Shown here in pieces: positions 1 to 8,040 of a stretch of 54,424 bases of DNA (the first letter of the stretch is position 1; each line of letters starts with the position of its first letter). Origin of the DNA: Janthinobacterium sp. GW456P. Its GTDB lineage: Bacteria > Pseudomonadota > Gammaproteobacteria > Burkholderiales > Burkholderiaceae_D. The notes under the pieces are model-generated. The model was given only the letters and a program-made list of their open reading frames with translations. It had not been told where the DNA came from and ran no database searches. The position numbers and the translations under genes were made by a program. The stretch is taken from assembly GCF_002127655.1 (NCBI RefSeq), contig NZ_NEHB01000039.1:1-54424 (forward strand), in the 5' to 3' direction.

Positions 1-89
1 ACCCCTTCCCATCCCGAACAGGACCGTGAAACAACTTTGCGCCGATGATAGTGCTGCAACCAGTGTGAAAGTAGGTTATCGTCAGGCTT
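1..89 (+). rRNA. 5S ribosomal RNA, 3' part
   Basis: The first ~89 bases match the 3' three quarters of a bacterial 5S rRNA: the CCCATCCCGAACA loop, GTGAAAC, the GCCGATGATAGT segment, and a closing GTAGGTTATCGTCAGGC that mirrors the usual 3' helix strand. The 5' end lies outside the window, so the window starts at the tail of an rRNA operon. The exact 3' end is uncertain by a few bases. A strong terminator follows directly. Confidence 0.9.
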
Positions 90-105
90 GTTATTCGCAG
101 TAGAG

Positions 106-138
106 AAAAACCCGATCAGCAATGGTCGGGTTTTTTTT
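106..138 (+). terminator. Rho-independent terminator of the rRNA operon
   Basis: AAAAACCCGA and TCGGGTTTTT pair around a ten-base loop and are followed by a run of Ts. It lies ~17 bases after the 5S gene, the usual place for an rrn terminator. From here to the uraH stop (139-231) I see no feature. Confidence 0.9.
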
Positions 139-231
139 CGTCTGGCGGTTTGTGGTGCTTGTTTGGCGCCGCTGGTGTTCGTCGGCTTACGCGCGCAGCG
201 CTAATCCGACAACATTGTTGGTATCGTGGGA

Positions 232-585
232 TCAGCTGCCGCGGTAAGTGGAATACGACCACGGCGATACCACCAGCGGCACATGGTAGTTCTCATCAGT
301 ATGCGCGATGCCAAATGAAAGCGTCACCAGGTCGATGAAGCGGGGCGATGGCAATTCCACGCCCTGAGCGGCGAAATAGTCGCCAGCATTAAACACCAGC
401 TCATACTGGCCAGCCTTCATACTGTCGCCTTCCAGCAATGGGGTGCTGCAGCGGCCGTCGCTGTTCGTCATATCCATCTTCAATAACACTTTGCCTTCCG
501 GCGCGACTGAAAACAGGGCGACCTTGACGCCGGCTCCCGGCTTGCCGTGGGCGATATCGAGTACATGCGTGCTGAGTTTTCCCAT
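232..585 (-). CDS. uraH: 5-hydroxyisourate hydrolase (transthyretin-like)
   Basis: 117 aa, the usual length for the family. HIU hydrolase opens 5-hydroxyisourate, the urate oxidation product, to OHCU. The N-terminal HVLDIAHGKPGAGV block and the C-terminal YRGS tetrapeptide are the two family signatures that frame the active site; the middle carries the transthyretin-fold region ending in ENYHVPLVVSPWSYSTYRGS. No signal peptide is seen, so it should be cytoplasmic. The start has AGGA at good spacing. It diverges from puuE across a 121-bp region with a perfect inverted repeat. The next enzyme, UraD, appears only as a fused fragment at the far end of the window. Confidence 0.93.
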   Translation of the reverse strand: MGKLSTHVLDIAHGKPGAGVKVALFSVAPEGKVLLKMDMTNSDGRCSTPLLEGDSMKAGQYELVFNAGDYFAAQGVELPSPRFIDLVTLSFGIAHTDENYHVPLVVSPWSYSTYRGS

Positions 586-652
586 TTGCTATCCTGTATA
601 TAGGGTGAGTGAATGTGCTTATCGTGTAAATCATATACCGGTGGCTGCGCGC

Positions 653-676
653 GGCTATATGATTGGGCATATAGCC
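653..676. promoter_or_regulatory. Perfect inverted repeat in the uraH-puuE divergent promoter
   Basis: GGCTATATG-N6-CATATAGCC is a perfect 9-6-9 palindrome midway between the divergent uraH and puuE starts, the expected place for a shared operator. Its CATATAG half recurs in the repeat upstream of xdhA (1699-1719). The regulator is unknown. A further palindrome, AGGCGCGCCT (693-702), lies just before puuE, which has no clear Shine-Dalgarno sequence. Confidence 0.55.
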
Positions 677-706
677 AACATTGTCCTCCTATAGGCGCGC
701 CTCCGC

Positions 707-1660
707 ATGAACAATTACGAATATTATCCACGCGACTTGATCGGCTATGGCCGCACGCCACCCCACCCTCAATGGCCGGGCAAGGCCCGCATCGCGCTGC
801 AATTCGTCCTCAATTACGAGGAAGGGGCGGAAAACAGCGTGCTGCATGGCGATCCCGCGTCGGAAACGTTTTTATCGGAAATGATCGGTGCGGCCGCTTT
901 TCCTGCGCGCCACCTGAGTATGGAGTCGATTTACGAATACGGTTCGCGCGCCGGGCTCTGGCGCTTGCTGCGCATGTTCGAGGAGCGGCGCCTGCCGCTG
1001 ACGGTGTTTGGCGTATCGATGGCCTTGAAACGCAATCCCGAAGCCGTGGCCGCCTTCCAGCAAATGGGCCACGAGATTGCCTGCCACGGCTTGCGCTGGA
1101 TTTCCTATCAAAACATGGATGAAGCGACGGAACGCGAACACATGCGCGAGGCCGTGCAGATCATCCGCGAATTGACGGGATCCGCCCCGCAAGGCTGGTA
1201 CACGGGGCGCGATTCGCCGAATACGCGCAAACTGGTGGTCGAGCATGGCGGCTTCCGCTACGACGCCGATTATTACGGCGATGACTTGCCATTCTGGGAA
1301 AAAGTGGCGTACACGGATGCCGCCGGCATGCCTGCCGTGCAGCCGCAGCTGATCGTGCCTTATACCTTGGACACGAACGACATGCGCTTTGCCGCCATGC
1401 AGGGTTTTAATTCGGGCACGCAGTTTTTCGATTATCTGAAGGATGCCTTCGATGTGCTGTATGCGGAAGGCGATCCGAACGGCTTGAATCAGCCGAAAAT
1501 GCTGTCCGTGGGCCTGCATTGCCGTCTGGTGGGGCGGCCCGGACGGGCTGCGGCGCTGGCGCGCTTCCTCGACTATGTGCAGGGCCATGAGCAGGTATGG
1601 ATCACGCGCCGCATCGATATCGCCGAACACTGGCATGCGACGCATCCGTTCCAGGAATGA
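707..1660 (+). CDS. puuE: Allantoinase, PuuE type (polysaccharide-deacetylase fold)
   Basis: 317 aa. Hydrolyses allantoin to allantoate. This is the NodB/polysaccharide-deacetylase-fold allantoinase, unrelated to the amidohydrolase AllB. Family marks are the N-terminal NYEYYPRDLIGYG, FVLNYEEGAE (residues ~33-42), GHEIACHGLRW (~125) carrying a metal-ligand histidine, and a WYTGRDSPNTRKL block (~162). Length is typical. The start is set by the conserved N-terminus, although no strong ribosome-binding site precedes it. It is followed after ~100 bp by xdhABC, which makes the urate from which allantoin derives. Confidence 0.93.
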   Translation: MNNYEYYPRDLIGYGRTPPHPQWPGKARIALQFVLNYEEGAENSVLHGDPASETFLSEMIGAAAFPARHLSMESIYEYGSRAGLWRLLRMFEERRLPLTVFGVSMALKRNPEAVAAFQQMGHEIACHGLRWISYQNMDEATEREHMREAVQIIRELTGSAPQGWYTGRDSPNTRKLVVEHGGFRYDADYYGDDLPFWEKVAYTDAAGMPAVQPQLIVPYTLDTNDMRFAAMQGFNSGTQFFDYLKDAFDVLYAEGDPNGLNQPKMLSVGLHCRLVGRPGRAAALARFLDYVQGHEQVWITRRIDIAEHWHATHPFQE

Positions 1661-1698
1661 GTTTTATTGAGATAGGATGATAAGTAAAATCAGTCTTT

Positions 1699-1738
1699 GC
1701 ATATAGTCGCCGCATATGCCGGTGTTAATCTCCTATAC
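1699..1738 (+). promoter_or_regulatory. Putative xdh promoter with operator-like repeat
   Basis: GCATAT-N9-ATATGC (1699-1719, one base of slack) forms an inverted repeat sharing the CATATAG core of the uraH-puuE operator. A -10-like TATACT lies at 1733-1738, 22 bases before the xdhA ATG. No good -35 is visible, which would suit an activated promoter. Confidence 0.4.
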
Positions 1739-1759
1739 TGGGACTATACCGAGGCCAGC

Positions 1760-3226
1760 ATGTCAGAACCGATCCGCTTTTACTACCGTGGTGCCGTACA
1801 GGAAGTGCGCAACGCCGCCCCTACGCAGACTGTGTTGCAGCACCTGCGCGAGGATTTGCATTGCACGGGCACCAAGGAAGGCTGCGCCGAGGGCGATTGC
1901 GGCGCCTGCACCGTCGTCATCGGCAGTCTGGTGGACGGCCAGGTCGAGATGAAGGCCGTCAATGCCTGCATCCAGCTCACACCTACCCTCGATGGCAAGG
2001 CCCTGTTTTCCGTGGAAGACTTGCAGCAGCCCGATGGCGCCCTGCACCCGGTGCAGCAGGCGATGGTTGAATGCCACGGTTCCCAGTGCGGTTTTTGCAC
2101 GCCCGGTTTTGTCATGTCCTTATGGGGCATGTATCTGGAGAAAAACGGCGAGACGCCCACGCGCGGCGAAATCGACGATACGCTGTCCGGCAATCTGTGC
2201 CGCTGCACGGGCTACCGGCCCATCATCGATGCAGCCAAGCGCATGGGCGAACTGCCGCATGTCATCTTCGACCGCGACGCGTTACGCGTGCAATTGCAGG
2301 CGCTGCAGCGCGGCAGCCTGAGCACGTATGAACATGGCGGTCAGCACTTCCACGCGCCGCGCAGCATCGAGGAACTGGTGGCCTTGCGCGCGGACAAGCC
2401 GCAGGCGTGTCTGCTGGCCGGTTCCACCGACGTGGGCCTGTGGGTGACCAAGCAACTGCGTGATCTGGGCGACATCATTTATCTGGGCAACGTCGCGGCG
2501 CTGAAAACCATCGCCGAGGACAATGGCAAGCTGCAGATTGGCGCTGGCGCCAGCCTGAACGATGCGTATGCGGCGCTGCGCGAGCATTATCCGGAAGAAT
2601 TGTCGGAACTGTGGCAGCGTTTTGCTTCCTTGCCGATCCGCAACGCCGGTACTTTGGGCGGCAATGTGGCGAATGGTTCGCCCATCGGCGACTCGATGCC
2701 GTGGCTGATTGCGCTGGGCAGCGATATCGTGCTGCGTGGCCCGGCCGGACAGCGGATCATGCCGCTGGAAAATTTTTATCTCGCTTACCAAAAGAAAGAC
2801 TTGCAGCCGGGCGAATTCGTCGAAGCCGTGCGCGTGCCCTTGCCCCGTGCCGGCGTGCATTTCCGCACATATAAATTGGCCAAGCGCTTTGACCAGGATA
2901 TCTCGGCCGTGTGCGCCGCGTTCGCCTTCCAGCTCGATGGCGAGCGTATCGTCGAGGCGCGCATCGCCTTTGGCGGCATGGCCGCTACGCCGCAACGCGC
3001 CGCGCGAACGGAAGCATTTCTGCGCGGACAGGCGTGGAATGAAGAAAATCTGACCATCGCCATGCGCTTGCTGGCCGACGATTACGCGCCCCTGTCGGAC
3101 ATGCGCGCGTCGAATACCTATCGCATGACGACGGCGCAAAACCTGTTGCGCCGCTTCTGGCTGGAAACCCGTCCCGGTGCGCCATTGCCCCCGACGTCCC
3201 TCAACGCCTACGCTTGCCGCGCCTGA
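1760..3226 (+). CDS. xdhA: Xanthine dehydrogenase small subunit (2Fe-2S and FAD domains)
   Basis: 488 aa from the ATG at 1760; the frame is open further upstream, but MSEPIRFYYRG is the natural ferredoxin-domain start. Residues 1-80 carry the plant-type 2Fe-2S cluster (C42, C47, C50, C70), and 90-165 the second cluster (C110, C113, C147, C149 in QCGFC and LCRCTGYRP). From ~195 follows the FAD-binding domain, with LAGSTDVGLWVTK and the RNAGTLGGNVANGSPIGD block. It passes electrons from the molybdenum subunit to NAD+ as hypoxanthine and xanthine become urate. xdhB starts 11 bp downstream. Confidence 0.95.
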   Translation: MSEPIRFYYRGAVQEVRNAAPTQTVLQHLREDLHCTGTKEGCAEGDCGACTVVIGSLVDGQVEMKAVNACIQLTPTLDGKALFSVEDLQQPDGALHPVQQAMVECHGSQCGFCTPGFVMSLWGMYLEKNGETPTRGEIDDTLSGNLCRCTGYRPIIDAAKRMGELPHVIFDRDALRVQLQALQRGSLSTYEHGGQHFHAPRSIEELVALRADKPQACLLAGSTDVGLWVTKQLRDLGDIIYLGNVAALKTIAEDNGKLQIGAGASLNDAYAALREHYPEELSELWQRFASLPIRNAGTLGGNVANGSPIGDSMPWLIALGSDIVLRGPAGQRIMPLENFYLAYQKKDLQPGEFVEAVRVPLPRAGVHFRTYKLAKRFDQDISAVCAAFAFQLDGERIVEARIAFGGMAATPQRAARTEAFLRGQAWNEENLTIAMRLLADDYAPLSDMRASNTYRMTTAQNLLRRFWLETRPGAPLPPTSLNAYACRA

Positions 3227-3236
3227 AAGGACCAGC

Positions 3237-5582
3237 ATGAACCATCCTGCCACGCCCGAACTGCAAGCGGCCGCCTGGAGCGCCGTGGGCAAGCCCAGCC
3301 CCCATGAATCGGCGCAATTGCATGTGCTGGGGCAAGCCACCTATACGGACGATATCGCCGAACTGCAAGGCACCTTGCACGCTGCGCTGGGCTTGTCGCA
3401 AAAGCCGCACGCGCGCATCACGGCCATGGATTTATCTGCCGTGCGCGCCGCTACCGGTGTCGTCGCCGTCTACACGGCGCAGGACATTCCAGGCACCAAT
3501 GATTGCGGCCCCATCATCCACGACGATCCCATTCTGGCTTTTGATCTGGTGCAATACGTGGGCCAGCCCATCTTTATTGTTGTGGCCGATACGCACGACC
3601 ATGCGCGCCGCGCCGCCCGCCTGGCGCAGGTGTCGTACGAAGAATTGCCTGCGATTATGACGCCGCAGGCGGCCAAGGCCGCGCAATCGTATGTGCTGCC
3701 GCCCATGCAACTGACACGCGGCAATTACCAGGCCGCATTCGAGAAGGCGCCGCACGTGGTCAAGGGCCAGCTGTATGTGGGCGGCCAGGAACAGTTTTAT
3801 CTGGAAGGACAGATTTCCTACGCCATCCCGAAGGAAGCGCAGGGCATGCTGGTGCTGTGTTCGACCCAGCATCCGAGCGAGATGCAGCACGTGGTGGCGC
3901 ATGCACTGGGAGTGCATTCGCACAACATCACCGTCGAATGCCGGCGCATGGGCGGCGGTTTCGGCGGCAAGGAATCGCAGTCGGCCCTGTGGGCGGCGGC
4001 CGCATCGATCGCGGCAGCCAAACTGAGGCGCCCCGTGAAACTGCGCGCCGACCGCGACGACGACATGCTGGTGACGGGCAAGCGCCACTGTTTTTACTAT
4101 GAATACGAAGTGGGCTACGACGACGACGGTCAAATCCTGGCCGCCAAGGTCGACATGACCACGCGCGCCGGCTATTCCGCGGACCTGTCCGGTCCCGTCG
4201 CCACGCGCGCCGTCTGCCATTTCGACAACACCTACTATTTGTCCGACGTGGATATCCGCGCCGCCTGCGGCAAGACGAATACCCAGTCGAACACGGCTTT
4301 CCGGGGCTTCGGCGGTCCGCAGGGCGCCATCGCCATCGAATACGTCATCGATGAAATCGCCCGCCATCTGCAACGCGATGCGCTCGATATCCGCCTGCTT
4401 AATTTCTATGGCCGCAACGAGGTGGAAGGGCGCAACGTCACGCCGTACGGACAAAAAATCGTCGACAATGTGATCCATGAGCTCGTTGCCGAACTGGAAG
4501 AGAGCAGCGACTACCGCGCGCGCCGCCGGGCCATCGATGCGTTCAACGAAGCTAGTCCCGTGCTGAAGAAGGGCCTGGCATTCACGCCCTTGAAATTCGG
4601 CATCGCCTTCAACGTCACGCATCTGAACCAGGCCGGTGCCCTCGTGCACGTGTATGTGGATGGCTCCGTGCTGGTCAACCATGGCGGTACGGAAATGGGG
4701 CAGGGCATCAATACCAAGGTGATGCAGGTGGTGGCGCACGAGCTGGGCCTCGACCTGGACAGGGTGCGGGCCACGGCCACCGACACCAGCAAGGTAGCGA
4801 ACACGTCGGCCACGGCGGCTTCTACCGGCGCCGACCTGAACGGCAAGGCGGCGCAGGATGCGGCGCGCCAGATCCGTGAACGCCTGGCCTATTACGCGGT
4901 CAAACTGTACGGTGGCGACGCTGACACCGTGCGCTTCTTCGACAACCATATCCACGTCAACGGTCATGTCGTGCCGTTTGCCGAACTGGTGCAGAAGGCG
5001 TATTTGGCTAGAGTGCAATTGTGGTCAGACGGTTTTTATGCCACGCCCGGGCTGTCGTGGGATGCGAAGACGATGACGGGCCATCCGTTTTCGTATTATG
5101 CGTATGGCGCGGCGGTGGCCGAAGTGGTGGTCGATACCCTGACGGGCGAGTGGAAACTGTTGCGTGCGGATGCCTTGTACGATGCGGGCCAGTCGCTCAA
5201 TCCCGCGATTGATCTGGGTCAGGTGGAAGGGGCGTTTATCCAGGGCATGGGCTGGCTGACAACAGAGCAGCTATGGTGGAATGCGGCGGGCAAGCTGATG
5301 ACGCATGCGCCATCGACGTACAAGATTCCCGGCATTTCCGATTGCCCGGAAGATTTTCGCGTCAAGCTGTTCCAGAACCGCAATGTGGAAGACAGCATCC
5401 ACCGTTCCAAGGCCGTGGGCGAGCCGCCGTTATTGTTGCCGTTTTCGGTGTTCTTTGCCATCCGCGACGCCATTTCCAGTGTCGGCCATCACGCCGTGCA
5501 GCCACCGCTGAATGCACCGGCCACCAGCGAGGAAATCCTCAAGGCGGTCATGGCCGTCCAAGCGGCGCATGCCGGCGCCTAG
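3237..5582 (+). CDS. xdhB: Xanthine dehydrogenase molybdopterin subunit
   Basis: 781 aa from the ATG at 3237, preceded by AAGGA; the frame is also open 20 codons upstream inside xdhA. Binds the molybdenum cofactor and oxidises hypoxanthine to xanthine and urate. Visible motifs are the N-terminal hammerhead domain (HVLGQATYTDDI), the MGGGFGGKE loop (~238), the FRGFGGPQG loop (~357), and the late VGEPPLLLPFSVFFAIRDA segment, whose glutamate (~729) is the catalytic base of this family. Length matches bacterial XdhB. It is the second gene of xdhABC; XdhC begins 9 bp later. Confidence 0.95.
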   Translation: MNHPATPELQAAAWSAVGKPSPHESAQLHVLGQATYTDDIAELQGTLHAALGLSQKPHARITAMDLSAVRAATGVVAVYTAQDIPGTNDCGPIIHDDPILAFDLVQYVGQPIFIVVADTHDHARRAARLAQVSYEELPAIMTPQAAKAAQSYVLPPMQLTRGNYQAAFEKAPHVVKGQLYVGGQEQFYLEGQISYAIPKEAQGMLVLCSTQHPSEMQHVVAHALGVHSHNITVECRRMGGGFGGKESQSALWAAAASIAAAKLRRPVKLRADRDDDMLVTGKRHCFYYEYEVGYDDDGQILAAKVDMTTRAGYSADLSGPVATRAVCHFDNTYYLSDVDIRAACGKTNTQSNTAFRGFGGPQGAIAIEYVIDEIARHLQRDALDIRLLNFYGRNEVEGRNVTPYGQKIVDNVIHELVAELEESSDYRARRRAIDAFNEASPVLKKGLAFTPLKFGIAFNVTHLNQAGALVHVYVDGSVLVNHGGTEMGQGINTKVMQVVAHELGLDLDRVRATATDTSKVANTSATAASTGADLNGKAAQDAARQIRERLAYYAVKLYGGDADTVRFFDNHIHVNGHVVPFAELVQKAYLARVQLWSDGFYATPGLSWDAKTMTGHPFSYYAYGAAVAEVVVDTLTGEWKLLRADALYDAGQSLNPAIDLGQVEGAFIQGMGWLTTEQLWWNAAGKLMTHAPSTYKIPGISDCPEDFRVKLFQNRNVEDSIHRSKAVGEPPLLLPFSVFFAIRDAISSVGHHAVQPPLNAPATSEEILKAVMAVQAAHAGA

Positions 5583-5591
5583 GAGCAGAAG

Positions 5592-6671
5592 ATGAGCGAC
5601 TGGCTGACGGCGATGGAGAATGAGGCGCAGGCATCCGTGCTGGTGACGGTCGCCCTGGTGGAAGGTTCCGGCCCGCGGGAGGCGGGGGCGAAGATGCGCG
5701 TCACCCTCGATGGTCAAATGGACACCATCGGCGGCGGCCACCTGGAATTGCGCGCCGTGGAAATGGCCAAGACCATGCTGGCCACAGGCGACACCCGCGT
5801 GCGGCTCGAGCGTTTTGCGCTGGGCCCCAGTCTGGGGCAATGCTGCGGCGGCGTCGTCCACCTGGCGTTCGAGTATGTCGATGCCAGCCTGAAAGAGTCG
5901 CTGGCCGTCTTGCGCGAACGCCGCCAGCAGGACAGCTGGCGCCTGACGGCGCTCGATGGCGAACCCGCCTCTGCGCTGTTCGATGCTGACGGTAGCTTGA
6001 TCGCCGGCACGCCAGGCCAGGCGCCCGATACGTTTTCACGCGAACGCAGTACCCATGTCGCGCAGGGGCGTGAAGGGCGGCGCTGGCTGGTCGATCCCTG
6101 CCTGGCGCCGCGCGCGCACCTGACCCTGTTCGGCGCCGGCCATGTGGGCGCCGCCATCGTGCGCGCGCTGGCCCACTTGCCCTGCAATATCACCTGGGTC
6201 GATGAGCGCGAAGACATGTTCTCCTCGGCGTTGCCTGCGGGTTTGCCTGATAATGTGCGCCTTGCCGCCACCGACACGCCCGAGGAATTTGTCGCCATGG
6301 CGCCGCCGGGCGGCAGTTTTCTCGTCATGACCCATAGCCATGCGCTCGATCAACGCTTGACGCAAGCTATCATGGAGCGCGCGGATGCGGGTTGGTTCGG
6401 CTTGATCGGTTCGTACACCAAGCGCAAGCAGTTCGAGCACCGCCTGCGGGCGCGCGGCGTGCCGGACGAGCGCATTGCCGCCATGGTGTGTCCGATCGGC
6501 ATGCCCGGCATCCGCAACAAGGCGCCAGCCGTGATCGCCGCTTCCGTTGCCTGTCAGTTACTCATGGTGTGGGAAGAAGCGGCCGCTGCCGCCCTGGCCG
6601 CACCGCTGCGGCTGGCCTCTGCCAGCACGCCACCGCGCCGCCAGCCACGCGCCGCCATTCACCCGTTATAG
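5592..6671 (+). CDS. xdhC: Xanthine dehydrogenase accessory protein XdhC
   Basis: 359 aa, cytoplasmic. XdhC proteins bind molybdenum cofactor, promote its sulfuration and insert it into XdhB. The N-terminal XdhC/CoxI domain shows VTVALVEGSGPREAGAKM and IGGGHLELRA (~45), and LGQCCGGVVHLAFE follows at ~80. The C-terminal half is a Rossmann-like domain starting at LTLFGAGHVGAAIVRAL (~177), with FGLIGSYTKRKQF later. A clear AGGAG precedes the start, and guaD follows 9 bp after the stop, so the operon continues. Confidence 0.94.
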   Translation: MSDWLTAMENEAQASVLVTVALVEGSGPREAGAKMRVTLDGQMDTIGGGHLELRAVEMAKTMLATGDTRVRLERFALGPSLGQCCGGVVHLAFEYVDASLKESLAVLRERRQQDSWRLTALDGEPASALFDADGSLIAGTPGQAPDTFSRERSTHVAQGREGRRWLVDPCLAPRAHLTLFGAGHVGAAIVRALAHLPCNITWVDEREDMFSSALPAGLPDNVRLAATDTPEEFVAMAPPGGSFLVMTHSHALDQRLTQAIMERADAGWFGLIGSYTKRKQFEHRLRARGVPDERIAAMVCPIGMPGIRNKAPAVIAASVACQLLMVWEEAAAAALAAPLRLASASTPPRRQPRAAIHPL

Positions 6672-6680
6672 AAAGAAGTC

Positions 6681-7997
6681 ATGCCGATTGTTCCTGCCAC
6701 ATTGCAAGCTTACCGATCCAGCTTGCTGCACTTCCACGCCGATCCTGCTGTCAAAGAGGAGGCGCACGCCTGGCATGCGGATGGCTTGCTGATCGTGGCC
6801 GACGGCAAGGTCGTGGCGGCCGGCGATTACGCGCAGCTGCAACCGACTTTGCCGTCAGGCACGCATATTGTCGATTACCGGGGCAAGCTGATCGTGCCCG
6901 GCTTTATCGATACCCATCTGCATTTCCCACAGACGGAAATGATCGCCTCGCCCGCGCCGGGCTTGCTGCCATGGCTGGAAACGTACACCTTCCCTACCGA
7001 GCGCGCGTTTGAGGATCCGGTTCACGCGCGCAATGTGGCCGAGTTTTTCCTCGATGAACTGCTGCGCTGCGGCACCACGACGGCCATGGTGTATGGCAGC
7101 GTGCATCCGCAATCGGTCGATGCCTTCTTTGGCGCCAGCGAGGCGCGCGGCTTGCGCATGGTGGCGGGCAAGGTCATGATGGACCGCAACTGCCCCGGGT
7201 TCCTGCGCGACACGGCCGAGTCCGGCGCACGCGAAAGCGAAGAGCTGATCCAGCGCTGGCACAAGCACGGCCGCTCGCTGTACGCGATCACGCCCCGTTT
7301 CGTGCCGACGTCGACGAATGAACAGATGCATCTGGCGGGCGAGCTGGCGCGCGCCTATCCTGATACCTATCTGCAAACCCACGTGTCGGAAAACGAGGAT
7401 GAGTGCCGCTGGGTGCGCGAACTGCATCCGCAGGCGCGCAGTTATCTCGACGTGTATGACCACTACGGCATGCTGCGCCCGCGCGCCATGTTCGGCCACT
7501 GCATCTGGCTCGATGAGCGCGACCGCGCGCGCATGGCGGAGACGTCTTCGGCGGCCGCAGTTTGTCCTACATCCAACCTGTTTTTAGGCAGCGGCCTGTT
7601 CGATTTCGAGCGCGCCGATGCGGCGAAAGTGCTGTTGTCGCTGGCCACCGATGTGGGCGGCGGTACTTCGTTCTCGATGTTGCAAACCATGAACGAAGCC
7701 TATAAAGTAGCACGCTTGAAAGGCAGCTATCTGCCCGCCTTGCGCATGTTTTACCTGGCGACCCTGGGCGCCGCGCGCGCCATGCAGCTGGAAGGCACCC
7801 TGGGCAATTTCGCCGCTGGCACGGAAGCGGACTTCATCGTGCTCGACAAGCAGTCGACGCCGCTGCTCGAGCGCCGCACGGCCGGCTGTCAAAGCCTGGA
7901 GGAATTGCTGTTTGCCTTCGCGCTGCTGGGCGATGACCGCGCCGTGGCCGCCACCTATTCGGGCGGGCAATGCGTGCATGTGCGGGGGCAGGGCTGA
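6681..7997 (+). CDS. guaD: Guanine deaminase
   Basis: 438 aa amidohydrolase that deaminates guanine to xanthine, feeding XdhAB. Metal ligands are visible in PGFIDTHLHFPQ (H79, H81). The TEMIASPAPGLLPWLETYTF segment is characteristic of guanine deaminases, and later come QTHVSENEDE, MFGHCIWL, CPTSNLFLGSG and the ATDVGGGTSFS aspartate loop. Length fits the family. It is the last gene of the xdh operon by spacing; the next gene starts 43 bp on and encodes an exported protein. Confidence 0.95.
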   Translation: MPIVPATLQAYRSSLLHFHADPAVKEEAHAWHADGLLIVADGKVVAAGDYAQLQPTLPSGTHIVDYRGKLIVPGFIDTHLHFPQTEMIASPAPGLLPWLETYTFPTERAFEDPVHARNVAEFFLDELLRCGTTTAMVYGSVHPQSVDAFFGASEARGLRMVAGKVMMDRNCPGFLRDTAESGARESEELIQRWHKHGRSLYAITPRFVPTSTNEQMHLAGELARAYPDTYLQTHVSENEDECRWVRELHPQARSYLDVYDHYGMLRPRAMFGHCIWLDERDRARMAETSSAAAVCPTSNLFLGSGLFDFERADAAKVLLSLATDVGGGTSFSMLQTMNEAYKVARLKGSYLPALRMFYLATLGAARAMQLEGTLGNFAAGTEADFIVLDKQSTPLLERRTAGCQSLEELLFAFALLGDDRAVAATYSGGQCVHVRGQG

Positions 7998-8040
7998 CCT
8001 ACCCGTTGTTCAACACGAATTATCCTGAGCGAGAACGCGA

